A DNA stretch of 64,000 bases from Schaedlerella arabinosiphila (GCF_003885045.1 NZ_RHJS01000002.1:682001-746000); one strand, 5' to 3'. Shown: positions 1-9,720, counted from the stretch's first letter. The notes: generated from the letters alone by a model not told the origin. Numbers and translations are program-made.

Positions 1-405
1 CTCTGTTTCGTGAAATAATTATAATACAAATTCATGCATTTGTAAAGAATAATTTCATGAATTTTCATAAATTTCATGAAACGTTATATGAAGAACTAAT
101 ATACAAAATGCTTAAGTTTTATTTATTTAATTTTCACAAAAATATAAGAATTGACGGATTTGTGTTATAAAATGGTTGTAAAATAAAATTCAAAGTGATA
201 CTATTTTAGAGTAATACATATAACGTTTCACGAAGCCATGGTGAAGAACGTTATGCAGAAGGAACGGCCGGTCTGACTGCAAAGATGAATCCCGGAACGT
301 TGGGAAGTGCTGTTTACATATTATAACAGCTGTGATTCAAAACGGCTCACAGCGTATGGTGCAGGCGCTTTCTGACAGTTCCATAGATAAGGAAGGAGAG
401 ATTTT
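1..405 (+). promoter_or_regulatory. Leader of sugar ABC operon with palindromic operator-like sites
   Basis: This AT-rich stretch has no gene. TTTCGTGAAA lies at 6-15 and TTTCATGAAA at 72-81. The 18 bases at 73-90 recur as an inverted copy at 217-234 with one mismatch (core GAAACGTTATATG). Such paired palindromes are typical of LacI-family operators; the repressor is not in the window. A TTGACG at 151-156 could be a -35 box, but its -10 is poor. The first gene has a GGAGAG ribosome site just before its ATG at 406. Confidence 0.5.
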
Positions 406-1338
406 ATGGCTAGTTCAAAAAGAACACCTGCTCAGACAGAACAAAAATCGGTATGGGAACGCATGGGCGATCATTGGCAGTTATATCTGATGTTGTCGGT
501 TCCATTGATTTTGACAATTATTTATAAATATGTACCGATGTACGGTATCCAGATCGCATTCCGTGATTACAAATCTGTGCGCGGGATGTGGGGCAGTGAA
601 TGGGTAGGCTTGAAATGGTTCCAGCGTTTCTTTAGTTCCCCAAACTGTATCCGGATGATCAAGAACACGATATTGTTAAGTTTCTATAGTTTATTGTGGA
701 GCTTCCCGATTCCGATCATCCTGTCGCTGGCGATCAACCAGCTTAGATTCAAGCGGTTTAAGCGGTCCGTACAGACGATTCTCTATGCACCGCATTTTAT
801 ATCCATTATGGTTGTCTGCGGTATGCTGCGCATATTTTTAAGTCCGTCGGGCGGTCTGATCAACCTGATTGCCGGAACAGGGATTGACTTTTTATCAGAA
901 GCATCTGCGTTCAGGACCATCTATATTGCATCCGGTATCTGGCAGGATGCAGGATGGGGGATTATCGTCTACATGGCATCTCTTGCAAATGTTGACGTTT
1001 CCCAGTATGAGGCGGCGAAGATCGACGGGGCTTCCCTGTTCCAGCGGATCCGGTATATAGACCTTCCGGAGCTGGTTCCGCAGATCGTACTTATGCTGAT
1101 TATGAGCGCAGGCAACTTAATGAACGTTGGGTTTGAGAAAGTATTCCTGCTCCAGACGGATCTGAATAAGGCTACCAGTGATGTCATTGCGGTATATGTT
1201 TACCAGCAGGGTATTGAACATGCCAAATACAGCTATTCAACAGCCGTCGGTCTGTTTAATACGGTAGTCAACGTCATTCTGCTGATTATCGTCAATAAGA
1301 TAACGAGCAAGATTTCTGAAGACGTAAGCTTTGTATAG
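406..1338 (+). CDS. Polysaccharide/oligosaccharide ABC transporter permease, LplB type
   Basis: 310-residue inner-membrane permease of the carbohydrate uptake (CUT1) class. After a short basic cytoplasmic start, the first membrane segment runs through LYLMLSVPLILTIIYKYVPM, followed by the family pattern PMYGIQIAFRDYK. The EAA loop near residue 200 reads YEAAKIDGASLFQRIRYIDLP, the contact site for the shared ATPase, which is not encoded here (this family usually borrows an MsmK-like ATPase). It is first in a four-gene run ending in a GH32 enzyme, so the substrate is probably a fructan oligosaccharide or sucrose; that is inferred from context only. Confidence 0.9.
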   Translation: MASSKRTPAQTEQKSVWERMGDHWQLYLMLSVPLILTIIYKYVPMYGIQIAFRDYKSVRGMWGSEWVGLKWFQRFFSSPNCIRMIKNTILLSFYSLLWSFPIPIILSLAINQLRFKRFKRSVQTILYAPHFISIMVVCGMLRIFLSPSGGLINLIAGTGIDFLSEASAFRTIYIASGIWQDAGWGIIVYMASLANVDVSQYEAAKIDGASLFQRIRYIDLPELVPQIVLMLIMSAGNLMNVGFEKVFLLQTDLNKATSDVIAVYVYQQGIEHAKYSYSTAVGLFNTVVNVILLIIVNKITSKISEDVSFV

Positions 1339-1348
1339 GAGGTGCAGC

Positions 1349-2257
1349 ATGGGAAAGAAAAAAAAGACAGGACAGTTGCATGGTTTATCGGACAGGACCA
1401 GCGATATTATTCTGGTAGTGATCTGTCTTATTATTGTATTTTTGGTAGCATATCCGCTTTACTACGTGCTGGTTGCTTCTGTTTCCAATCCTTATGACGT
1501 ATATGCGGGAAAGACGTTCCTGCTTCCAAGCGGGTTTACCCTGGATGGTTACAAGGCCGTATTTGCGGATAAGAGTATTATCACCGGCTTCCTCAACAGT
1601 ATCAAATATACGGTGGTCGGGACGGTATTTTCCGTAGTGATGATCTATTTATCAGCCTATCCGCTGAGTGTAAAAAATCTGCCAGGACGAAAATTTATCA
1701 GTATATTTTTCATTATAACCATGTATTTCGGCGGCGGTCTAATGCCTACATATCTGGTAGTCAGGGACACTGGATTGATTGATACGATATGGGCGATGTT
1801 TCTTCCGGGGGGCGTTGCCGTGGGCAATATGATCATTGTCCGTAATTTTTTTGAACACAGTATTCCGAAGGAAATGATTGAAGCCGCGGAGATTGACGGC
1901 TGTTCGAAATGGACGACTTTCATCAAGATCGTGGTTCCGTTAAGTAAGTCCATTATGGCAGTTATGGTAGTATTCAGCATGGTGGCCTATTGGAACGACT
2001 GGTTTACGGCTCTCATCTATCTGCCGGGAAAGGAAAATGCGCCGCTGCCGCTGGTGCTGCGTAATATCTTGATCAAGAGTTCGGCAAGCGCAAGCCAGGC
2101 GGGCATGATTTCAGGAGGTTACGCGGAACTCAGTAAGCTGACAGAGATGATCAAGTTTTCTTCGGTTATCGTGGCGGCCCTCCCGATGCTGATCATCTAT
2201 CCGTTCGTCCAGAAATACTTTGAGAAGGGTATGATGGCAGGCGCGGTCAAGGGTTAA
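1349..2257 (+). CDS. Carbohydrate ABC transporter permease, YtcP/LplC type
   Basis: 302-residue partner permease. I chose ATG at 1349 because AGGAGG at 1337-1342 sits seven bases upstream; an in-frame TTG at 1331 would overlap the previous stop and has no ribosome site. Hydrophobic segments begin at IILVVICLIIVFLVAYPLYY. The EAA loop reads EAAEIDGCSKWTTFIKIVVP, and the C-terminus ends in the family pattern YPFVQKYFEKGMMAGAVKG. It forms the membrane channel with the LplB-type protein encoded ten bases upstream. Confidence 0.9.
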   Translation: MGKKKKTGQLHGLSDRTSDIILVVICLIIVFLVAYPLYYVLVASVSNPYDVYAGKTFLLPSGFTLDGYKAVFADKSIITGFLNSIKYTVVGTVFSVVMIYLSAYPLSVKNLPGRKFISIFFIITMYFGGGLMPTYLVVRDTGLIDTIWAMFLPGGVAVGNMIIVRNFFEHSIPKEMIEAAEIDGCSKWTTFIKIVVPLSKSIMAVMVVFSMVAYWNDWFTALIYLPGKENAPLPLVLRNILIKSSASASQAGMISGGYAELSKLTEMIKFSSVIVAALPMLIIYPFVQKYFEKGMMAGAVKG

Positions 2258-2349
2258 CATATGGTTGGATCAGTTCCGCCCATCCCCGGGGCAATGTATG
2301 GCGGGATGGACGGATGGATATGGAATTTTCGGAAAAGGAGATGGGATAA

Positions 2350-4002
2350 TTGAAGAGATGGAAAAGAGTGGTTTCCTGTATGCTGACAGCAGGCATGACG
2401 GTATCGATGGCCGCATGTGGAAATAAAGTCGAAAATTATTATGAACCCGGTGTCACCAATACAGATACTTCTCAGACGGATTTTACGATTATGGGAGGAA
2501 TCAGTGCGCTGAGCCCGGGATATGAAGATAATGAGGTTCTAAACCAGATGCAGGAGGACGCGGGGATTAAGATCAATTGGAATGTAATGAGCGATTCTCT
2601 GGCAGAGCAGGTCAATATTCGGATTGCCGGGAGACAGCTTCCAGATGCATTTATGGCAGTCGGATTCAGTAATTATGATATCACGACCTATGGAAGCGAC
2701 GGCGCGTTCATTGATCTGAGTCCGTACCTGACGGAAGAATATATGCCGAACCTGTCAAAGATACTGGAAGAGAATCCGGATATTCGAAGTGCGATCACCA
2801 TGAGCGACGGAGGGATCTACGGTCTTCCATCCGGAGAGAGGATGGGAACTGCCGGCATCGGAGCCGGGGAGGATTACAATATCTACCAGTTCCCGCAGTT
2901 TGCCATGATCAACAAAGCATGGCTGGATGAACTGAACCTGGAGGTTCCGGAGACTCTGGATGAACTGCATGAAGTCTTGAAGGCATTTGAAGAAAATGAC
3001 ATGGCAACCTACTATGGAAATGAAGAGGGCAGTACAATCCCAATGAGTACTGGGTTTGACCAGTGGTGCTGGGGACAGAATGTGTTCTATGCAGGATTTG
3101 GATTTACGAATTGGCCCAATGACGTGATAAATGATTTAGAGTTAAATGCTGATGGGAAAGTGGATTTCGTGTGTGCAGATGAGAAGTATCGGGAGGCTCT
3201 GACTTATTTCCATGACTGGTATGACGAGGGACTGATGGATGTCGAGATGTTCAGCCAGGATGACAAGCAGCTGATGGCGAAATGCCAGCAGGGAAAGGTA
3301 GGGGTCGGTACCTGGTGGTGGTTTGACCTGTGGGGAGAACATAAGGATGACTATGTATATCTGCCGGTTCTTGACGGGCCGGATGGAACCCACAATGTCA
3401 CCCTTCGTTCGGCGCCGCCCCTTAGCTGCGGGAACCTGAGCATTACATGCGCATGTAAGAGTCCGGCAAATCTGCTGAAATTTTTCGACCAGTGGTATGA
3501 TCCGGAAAATGTGATGCAGCTGCAGTATGGCCCGATCGGGACGTACTTTACCGGGCAGGATGAAGATGGAGTATGGCAGAGCATTACGGAAGAAGATGCA
3601 CAGAAGGAATATGGGAAAAGTGTTGCGGAGCTGAAGGGCGTAAGTGAGGTATACGGCCCGAAGTTGATTTTGAGTAATTATTATGGTTCCACTTTTGCGC
3701 TGGAGGATGCCGCGGTTATCCGGCTGACAGATTTGTATGAGACCTGGATGCCTTATGTGGATGAGAAGGCGGCATATCCGACAGACTGTGTATTTACAGA
3801 GGATGAGCTGGATGTGATCGACCGCTATAAGACGGATTTTGAAAATGCCGTATCCGAGCAGGAGGGGCTGTGGATCAAAGAAGGCGGACCTACGGATAGT
3901 GAGTGGGACGCCTATGTGAAGAAGCTTAAAGATACCTGCGGGATGGAGGAGCTTTTGAAGGTTTATCAGGATGCGTATGACCGCTATATGGAAGCGCGGT
4001 AA
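2350..4002 (+). CDS. Extracellular solute-binding lipoprotein of the ABC transporter
   Basis: 550 residues. The start is TTG at 2350, served by AAGGAG at 2335-2340. The signal peptide ends in a lipobox (MAAC, cysteine 23), so the protein is anchored to the outer face of the membrane. Length and pattern (ITWNVMSD-like region after residue 70, WWWFDLW near residue 325) match the LplA/YtcQ group that pairs with LplB/YtcP permeases. It should capture the sugar for the two permeases upstream. Ligand specificity cannot be read from the sequence; the neighbouring GH32 suggests fructosides. Confidence 0.88.
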   Translation: MKRWKRVVSCMLTAGMTVSMAACGNKVENYYEPGVTNTDTSQTDFTIMGGISALSPGYEDNEVLNQMQEDAGIKINWNVMSDSLAEQVNIRIAGRQLPDAFMAVGFSNYDITTYGSDGAFIDLSPYLTEEYMPNLSKILEENPDIRSAITMSDGGIYGLPSGERMGTAGIGAGEDYNIYQFPQFAMINKAWLDELNLEVPETLDELHEVLKAFEENDMATYYGNEEGSTIPMSTGFDQWCWGQNVFYAGFGFTNWPNDVINDLELNADGKVDFVCADEKYREALTYFHDWYDEGLMDVEMFSQDDKQLMAKCQQGKVGVGTWWWFDLWGEHKDDYVYLPVLDGPDGTHNVTLRSAPPLSCGNLSITCACKSPANLLKFFDQWYDPENVMQLQYGPIGTYFTGQDEDGVWQSITEEDAQKEYGKSVAELKGVSEVYGPKLILSNYYGSTFALEDAAVIRLTDLYETWMPYVDEKAAYPTDCVFTEDELDVIDRYKTDFENAVSEQEGLWIKEGGPTDSEWDAYVKKLKDTCGMEELLKVYQDAYDRYMEAR

Positions 4003-4089
4003 ACCGAAAACCGGGAAATGACCGCTATAGGCAGTTTTATTCCTGCGAAGCAACGAGCCAATTAGATATGCTCGCATGATATTTGGCGA

Positions 4090-4188
4090 CTGCCGCGAGA
4101 GTCAAATACCCCGTAACTTGCTGCGGGATATTTGACTGTTACACGGCAGTGAGCCTAATATCCAGGTCAGTATGTATGGATATTGGGC
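4090..4188. repeat. REP-like multi-hairpin intergenic element
   Basis: Nested imperfect palindromes fill the gap before the GH32 gene. The outer arms are CTGCCG 4090-4095 and CGGCAG 4144-4149. The inner arms AGTCAAATACCCCG 4100-4113 and CGGGATATTTGACT 4124-4137 match at 13 of 14 bases. A second hairpin pairs 4153-4163 with 4178-4188. No T-run follows, so a simple terminator is unlikely. It could modulate expression between the binding protein and GH32 genes. Confidence 0.55.
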
Positions 4189-4239
4189 AGTTGGTGGGCG
4201 CTTGATTTTTAGAAATAGAGTTTAGGAGGCAATTATTGT

Positions 4240-5727
4240 ATGACGAGCCAGACATTACGTGAAGCACGGAAATATGAAGAGGTATTTGAAAAGACGATAA
4301 AGAAAGGGGAACGCCCGGAATTTCATTTGTCTCCCCGTACAGGCTGGATGAATGACCCCAACGGATTTTCCTGGTATAAGGGGCAGTATCACATGTTTTA
4401 TCAATATTATCCATATGAATCCAAGTGGGGGCCGATGCACTGGGGACATGCGGTGAGCGGAGATTTGCTCCATTGGGAGTATCGTCCGGCTGCGCTTGCT
4501 CCAGATGAATTCTATGATATGGAAGGCTGCTTTTCCGGAAGTGCAATAGAGCTTCCGGACGGCAGACAGATGCTCATGTACACGGGCGTTTCAAAAGAAC
4601 ATAAGCATTATAGCACCCAAGGCGAAGAATTGCAGACGCAGTGTATTGCAATAGGCGACGGGATGGATTATGAAAAGTATGAACACAATCCGGTTTTGGA
4701 TGCAAAGGATCTGCCGGAAGGGTGCAGCAGAGCCGATTTCCGAGATCCCAAAATATGGAGAAAAAAAGACGGAACTTACTGCTGCATCATAGGAAACCGT
4801 CCGGCAGACGGAAGCGGGCAGATTCTTTTGTATACCAGTGAGGATGGTTTTCAATGGGAGTACAAGAATATCCTTGTCTCTAATTTTAATCGATTCGGGA
4901 AAATGTGGGAATGCCCGGATCTTTTTGAACTGGATGGAAAATGGGTACTGCTTACCAGTCCCCAGGATATGCTCCCGGAAAGATTTGAGTATCATAATGG
5001 AAACGGAACACTCTGCCTGATTGGGGACTTTGATGAGGATGCAGGTGTATTTCAGGAAATGCATAACCAGTCGGTGGATTATGGGATTGATTTCTATGCC
5101 CCTCAGACGGTGCTCACACCGGACGGAAGGCGGGTTATGATCGGGTGGATGCAAAACTGGGATTCCTGCGGCATCCGTTCGCATGAAGAACCATGGTTTG
5201 GACAGATGAGCCTTCCGAGAGAATTGTCAATAAAAAACAACAGGCTTTATCAGAAACCGCTAAAAGAGCTTGATGCGATGAGATGTAATAAAGTAGAATA
5301 TACAGGTGTAACGGTGGCAGAGACGGTCTGGCTTGACGGAATTAAGGGAAGAAGAATGGATATGCTGCTTACCATCCGTCAGGGAGATCCGCAGGACTTG
5401 TACCAGAAATTTGCAGTCCGGTTTGCCCAGAACGAAAGATATCATACTTCACTCAGCTTCCGTCCAAGGGAATCCATTTTAAAAATAGACAGAAAATTCT
5501 CCGGCTCCAGGAGGGCCAGTATCCACCAGAGGCGCAGCTTGGTGAATACGTTGGATGGAGAATTGAAGCTGAGGATTATCCTGGACCGGTTCAGTGTGGA
5601 GGTCTTTGTAAATGATGGGGAACAGGTATTATCAGCAACGATGTATACGGATCAGGATGCGGACAGGGTGTCATTTTTTGCAGATGGGACTGCCAAGATT
5701 GATGTTGTGAAATATGATCTTGCATAG
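4240..5727 (+). CDS. GH32 beta-fructofuranosidase (sucrose/fructan hydrolase)
   Basis: 495 residues with no signal peptide, so cytoplasmic. The GH32 signatures are all present: WMNDPNG at residues 36-42 with nucleophile D39, the transition-state RDP motif at residues 168-170, and WECPD at 223-227 with acid/base E224. A C-terminal beta-sandwich follows from about residue 350. The family hydrolyses terminal beta-fructosides (sucrose, sucrose-6-phosphate, inulin or levan oligosaccharides) with retention. AGGAGG at 4224-4229 supports the ATG at 4240. Placed after a binding-protein transporter, it probably cleaves imported fructosides; a preference for phosphorylated substrate cannot be decided. 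Confidence 0.93.
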   Translation: MTSQTLREARKYEEVFEKTIKKGERPEFHLSPRTGWMNDPNGFSWYKGQYHMFYQYYPYESKWGPMHWGHAVSGDLLHWEYRPAALAPDEFYDMEGCFSGSAIELPDGRQMLMYTGVSKEHKHYSTQGEELQTQCIAIGDGMDYEKYEHNPVLDAKDLPEGCSRADFRDPKIWRKKDGTYCCIIGNRPADGSGQILLYTSEDGFQWEYKNILVSNFNRFGKMWECPDLFELDGKWVLLTSPQDMLPERFEYHNGNGTLCLIGDFDEDAGVFQEMHNQSVDYGIDFYAPQTVLTPDGRRVMIGWMQNWDSCGIRSHEEPWFGQMSLPRELSIKNNRLYQKPLKELDAMRCNKVEYTGVTVAETVWLDGIKGRRMDMLLTIRQGDPQDLYQKFAVRFAQNERYHTSLSFRPRESILKIDRKFSGSRRASIHQRRSLVNTLDGELKLRIILDRFSVEVFVNDGEQVLSATMYTDQDADRVSFFADGTAKIDVVKYDLA

Positions 5728-5779
5728 ACTGCTTCAAGCAGCTGGTTCATGCTGAAAAGCACGAATTTTTTTGTTTGTT

Positions 5780-5974
5780 GTTACTATTCACAGCCACTTC
5801 ACACACATGCGCAAAAACAGCCGGCAAAGCCGTCTGCCGATGCTGCGCATCTTGATTTTTTGCTTATGTGGGTGAAGTGACTGATTCCAGTCATATAAAA
5901 ATCATCAAACAGCTTCTTACAAGCTGTGCTTGACGAATCTGTCTGCTGATTTTTATATGGCTGTGAATAGTAAC
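5780..5974. mobile_element. MITE-like non-autonomous element with 8-bp target duplication
   Basis: 195 bp bounded by perfect 17-bp inverted ends (GTTACTATTCACAGCCA at 5780-5796, its complement at 5958-5974). The flanks carry an exact direct repeat TGTTTGTT at 5772-5779 and 5975-5982, as expected for an 8-bp target duplication. Inside are two further inverted pairs: CACTTCAC...GCAAAAA against 5856-5880, and CATATAAAAATCA against TGATTTTTATATG. There is no coding capacity. The left 60 bases recur in diverged form at 11620-11679, next to a transposase relic. Confidence 0.85.
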
Positions 5975-6154
5975 TGTTTGTTAGCAATTTGTTAGATTTC
6001 CCTTGTATACTGCAGGATATAACGTATCCAGGCGGTCTGACGCCCGGCCGGGGAAGAACTGCAGGCCGGCGGGGCTGTCCGCAGCCGCTGGACTGTTCCG
6101 GCAAAAAAAGCGGTGCGCTCCGGATACGGCAAAAGACAAGGAGGGATTTCATTT

Positions 6155-6943
6155 ATGGAGATTGTGAAAACATGCGGATTGAAAAAGTATTTTGTGAACG
6201 GAGAGTATGAGGTTCGGGCTCTGGACGGCGTGGACATTTCCATCGAAGAAGGGGAATTTACGGCATTGGTGGGAAGCTCAGGCTCGGGAAAGAGCACGCT
6301 TTTAAACATGCTGGGCGGCCTGGATACGCCCACCGAAGGGGACGTGCTGATCCGCGGGCAGAGCCTGAAATCTATGAAAAGGGATGAAAAGACCATCTTC
6401 CGGAGACGGAACATCGGGTTTGTATTCCAGCAGTTCAACCTGGTGCCGGTGTTAAATGTCTATGAAAATATCATCCTGCCCCTGCGGCTGGACGGCCTGA
6501 CCCCAGACGAAGCATTTTTGAAAAAAATCATACAGACCCTGGGGATTGAAGACAAAATGGGGCAGATGCCTTCCACCCTCTCCGGAGGGCAGCAGCAGAG
6601 GGCGGCCATCGCAAGGGCGCTGAGTGTAAAGCCAGCCATCATTCTGGCCGATGAGCCCACCGGCAACCTGGATTCCCGGGCCAGCATGGAGGTGGCAGGG
6701 CTTCTGAAAACCTGTGCGGTGCATTTTCATCAGACGGTCATCCTGGTGACCCACGATGAGGAAGTGGCTCAGATGGCGGACCGGATACTGCCCATAGAGG
6801 ACGGGAAGATCGCTATGCGGCACGGCGGGATAGATGCCGGAACTCATCTGGCCGGAAGGGCCGGTGCAAGGGATGCCGGTACAACTGCCGCCAGAGATAC
6901 CGGCGGTACAGCCTCCCCTGACAGACCGGAAGGGAGGGATTGA
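6155..6943 (+). CDS. ABC transporter ATP-binding protein, MacB/LolD type
   Basis: 262 residues from the ATG at 6155, which follows AAGGAGGG; an in-frame ATG at 6113 lacks a ribosome site. Walker A is GSSGSGKST, the Q-loop lies in FVFQQFNL, the signature is LSGGQQQR, and Walker B is ILADEPTGNLD. This is the class that drives FtsX-fold permeases rather than substrate import. The last 40 or so residues are an unusual low-complexity tail rich in A, G, R, D and T with repeated DAGT/DTGG units. The permease gene starts two bases after the stop. Confidence 0.92.
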   Translation: MEIVKTCGLKKYFVNGEYEVRALDGVDISIEEGEFTALVGSSGSGKSTLLNMLGGLDTPTEGDVLIRGQSLKSMKRDEKTIFRRRNIGFVFQQFNLVPVLNVYENIILPLRLDGLTPDEAFLKKIIQTLGIEDKMGQMPSTLSGGQQQRAAIARALSVKPAIILADEPTGNLDSRASMEVAGLLKTCAVHFHQTVILVTHDEEVAQMADRILPIEDGKIAMRHGGIDAGTHLAGRAGARDAGTTAARDTGGTASPDRPEGRD

Positions 6944-6944
6944 G

Positions 6945-9659
6945 ATGCGGATCTTCGGAAGAAACACTCCCAACAACAATCAGGATGCAGTCAGGCTTCT
7001 GGCAAAGGCATGCCGGCGGTTTGGCAGAGGAAGAAACCGGCTTCTGGCAGGAGCCTCTGCACTTGGTATCATTGTATTGTGTACGGTATTCAGTATTGCT
7101 TACGGGAAAATGGAAGCGGATTATCTGCAGGCGGCCAGAGGAAATGGAACCGTGGCAGCGTCTTCCCTGGAGCGGGGCACGATGGAACAGTACCATGCAA
7201 TTCAGGAATTGGATTATGTGGACTGCGTAGGCAGAAAGGTGGAGGCCGGTCTGCTCTACAGCGGAAAAGAGGGGATCTCCGGTTTGGAAGTAGTGGATTC
7301 GGTAGCCTGGGAGAAGATGCAGACGCCAGCCTATACCCATATCCATGGAAACTATCCCCAGAAGGAGGGGGAGCTGATGCTTTCCGTCCGGGCACTGGAA
7401 GCGCTCCATATCTCAGAACCCAAAGAGGGGATGACGCTGAAATTATCCGCAGTGCTTGCCACAGGGCAGAGGGAGGAAATAGATTTTACACTGTGCGGCT
7501 GGTTCCGGGAATATGAGGACCCGGGAATTTCTCTGCCTGTGGGCTATACCAGTGAAGCGCAGGTGCAGAAGTGGGGGATGAGCCTGGAGGAGCCGGACCT
7601 GCTGCTGATCTGCCAGAAAAGTACCATCGACGGATACAGCGTCGAAGACCGTCTGTATGAGGATATCCAGGTCAGGGACCGGACACAGCGTTTCCTCGGC
7701 GGGAACCGGTACGGCTATATTGTGGTAAATGGGTTTTTAGGGGGATACGGGATGGCGGTTTTCTGCGCGGTTCTCGTCCTGGTGGGTGTATTCTTCCTGA
7801 TCTACAATATATTCGGCATTTCTATGCAGAAGGAGATCCGCCAGATCGGACTTCTGGATATCCTGGGGACGACGCAGAGACAGATCCGCCAAATCTATCT
7901 GAGACAGACTGTGTTTACGATATGCCAGGGAACCGTACTGGGAGCTGCGGGAGCAGCCGTCGTGATCCTGTTTTTGGTTCCCTGGGTTCTGGGAAACCTC
8001 TACCTCTACAATTTCGGAAAATCCGCGGATCTTATGGTATTCCGTCCGGAGCTGCTTATAGCGTCCGCGGGCTTTACAGCCATCGTCGTATTCGGAGCGG
8101 CCGCCTGTACGATTTACCAGGCGGCAAGTCTGACACCGCTGGACGCGCTGCATTACAGGGGCGTTTTGGAGAAAAATACGGGAAAAAAGCGCGGCGGTAT
8201 CCGGAAGCATACACGCTTTGCACGGCAAAATCCGGTTCTCTATATGGCATGGCAGAATCTGATCCGATATAAAAAACGATGTGTCCTGACGATCGCGTCC
8301 CTGTTCCTGGGCGTTGTCACGGCTCTGGGGGCGGTGGTCCTGACGACCGGGATAGATGACACACATTCCATTGAAAAAGACCCGGATTTTTCTATTATCG
8401 GGGGCATCGTGTATACTTCCGAGCAGGATTCGGAAGGAAACACGGTGCAAGTTAATGAAAATGACGATTTTTCTCCGATCACAGAGGAGGCAGAGAAGAA
8501 GCTGCTTTCGATTCAGGGGATAGAAAAGGAACAGGCGGTGGTGGTGAGAGGCGCCTATCTGTATATGGACCTCCGGGCAGAGGCCCTTGCGCCTTTGATG
8601 GAGACGCTTAAGAGCCCGGAAGAAGCGGAGGAGGCCGAGACTCGGGAAGAAGGGCGGGGACTGCCGGCTTCCTGGGGGATTGCCACCGTCCAGATCGTGG
8701 ACGAGGAATACATCGGGGAACTGGAAGAATATGCGGACAAAAACCGGCTTTCTGTCGATATAGACAGCCTGCGGGATGGAAGGGGAGCCGTCCTGCTCCA
8801 TCATCATGAATTATCACAGATTTTGAGTGAAGAAGCAGAAGAGACGACGGGACTTCCGGTCACATTCTGGCAGCTTCCTTCCAAAGAAGAAAGGACGGCT
8901 TCCTGGGAACGGATGACGGAACCGGAGTATGAGAGCTGGCGGGAGGAAAACTGCCGTATGGCAGAGCTGGAGCTGGCCGGTTATCTGGACACCCAGGCGA
9001 AAGGATTTCCAAAACTAAGAAGGACATGGTTCGGCCCGGGGATCAAGTACTTTCTTGTCAGTGAACAGGGATTTGCAAAGCTGGGGACAAAAGAAAAATG
9101 TTTCGTCATGGATCTGAATGTGGAACCGGAGCTGGAACCGGCAGCCAAGGCGGCGGTCTGGAAAATCCAGCAGGACGAGAACCAGAGGGACGCGAACCTG
9201 GGGCTCGCAGTGAATTGTAAATCGGATACTCTGGCGAGCGCGCAGGGGTATATCCGGACGAACCGCATCATTCTTGGCGCGCTGAGCCTGGTATTGATCC
9301 TGATGGGGGTTCTCAATTACCTGAATGTGATCGCAACCGGCATTCTTTCCAGGCAGAGAGAACTGGCGGTGATGGAATGCGTGGGTATGACCGGGAAGCA
9401 GGTCAGGTGGATGCTTGCTTTGGAGGGAGGCATTTACTGCATGATCGTCGGAGGGCTGGTGCTGACTGTGGGAAGCGGGCTCCTGCAGACGATCCGGTTA
9501 TATATGGAAAACCGGATCGCGTATTTTAAGTTTCTCTATCCGGGAATGGAAACCGGATGCATTCTTGCAGCGCTTTTCGTTGTCTGTATCTGCGTCCCCC
9601 TGTTCATGTACGGACGGATGGAAAAAAGAAGCCTGACTGCCAGGACAGCGGAAGAATGA
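6945..9659 (+). CDS. ABC transporter permease with two FtsX-type modules
   Basis: 904 residues from ATG 6945 (GGAGGGATTG upstream). The layout is one membrane helix near residue 28, an extracellular region, three helices around residues 265-410, a second such module (helix near residue 450, a large extracellular domain rich in acidic residues, three helices in the last 130 residues). This is the MacB/FtsX fold used for mechanotransmission or for export and resistance to peptides. No two-component genes lie next to it, so a bacitracin-sensor role is unsupported. It forms a two-gene operon with the ATPase upstream. Confidence 0.88.
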   Translation: MRIFGRNTPNNNQDAVRLLAKACRRFGRGRNRLLAGASALGIIVLCTVFSIAYGKMEADYLQAARGNGTVAASSLERGTMEQYHAIQELDYVDCVGRKVEAGLLYSGKEGISGLEVVDSVAWEKMQTPAYTHIHGNYPQKEGELMLSVRALEALHISEPKEGMTLKLSAVLATGQREEIDFTLCGWFREYEDPGISLPVGYTSEAQVQKWGMSLEEPDLLLICQKSTIDGYSVEDRLYEDIQVRDRTQRFLGGNRYGYIVVNGFLGGYGMAVFCAVLVLVGVFFLIYNIFGISMQKEIRQIGLLDILGTTQRQIRQIYLRQTVFTICQGTVLGAAGAAVVILFLVPWVLGNLYLYNFGKSADLMVFRPELLIASAGFTAIVVFGAAACTIYQAASLTPLDALHYRGVLEKNTGKKRGGIRKHTRFARQNPVLYMAWQNLIRYKKRCVLTIASLFLGVVTALGAVVLTTGIDDTHSIEKDPDFSIIGGIVYTSEQDSEGNTVQVNENDDFSPITEEAEKKLLSIQGIEKEQAVVVRGAYLYMDLRAEALAPLMETLKSPEEAEEAETREEGRGLPASWGIATVQIVDEEYIGELEEYADKNRLSVDIDSLRDGRGAVLLHHHELSQILSEEAEETTGLPVTFWQLPSKEERTASWERMTEPEYESWREENCRMAELELAGYLDTQAKGFPKLRRTWFGPGIKYFLVSEQGFAKLGTKEKCFVMDLNVEPELEPAAKAAVWKIQQDENQRDANLGLAVNCKSDTLASAQGYIRTNRIILGALSLVLILMGVLNYLNVIATGILSRQRELAVMECVGMTGKQVRWMLALEGGIYCMIVGGLVLTVGSGLLQTIRLYMENRIAYFKFLYPGMETGCILAALFVVCICVPLFMYGRMEKRSLTARTAEE

Positions 9660-9669
9660 GGAGGCGCGG

Positions 9670-9696
9670 CGGCGCTGCCGATGAATGGCAGCGCCG
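9670..9696. terminator. Hairpin between convergent genes
   Basis: A perfect 10-bp stem (CGGCGCTGCC 9670-9679 with 9687-9696) and a 7-base loop follow the permease stop. No T-run is present on either strand, so it may act as a weak or factor-assisted terminator between the permease and the leftward cotransporter gene. Confidence 0.45.
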
Positions 9697-9720
9697 TACC
9701 GGGAGGTTATGAGGATGCAG

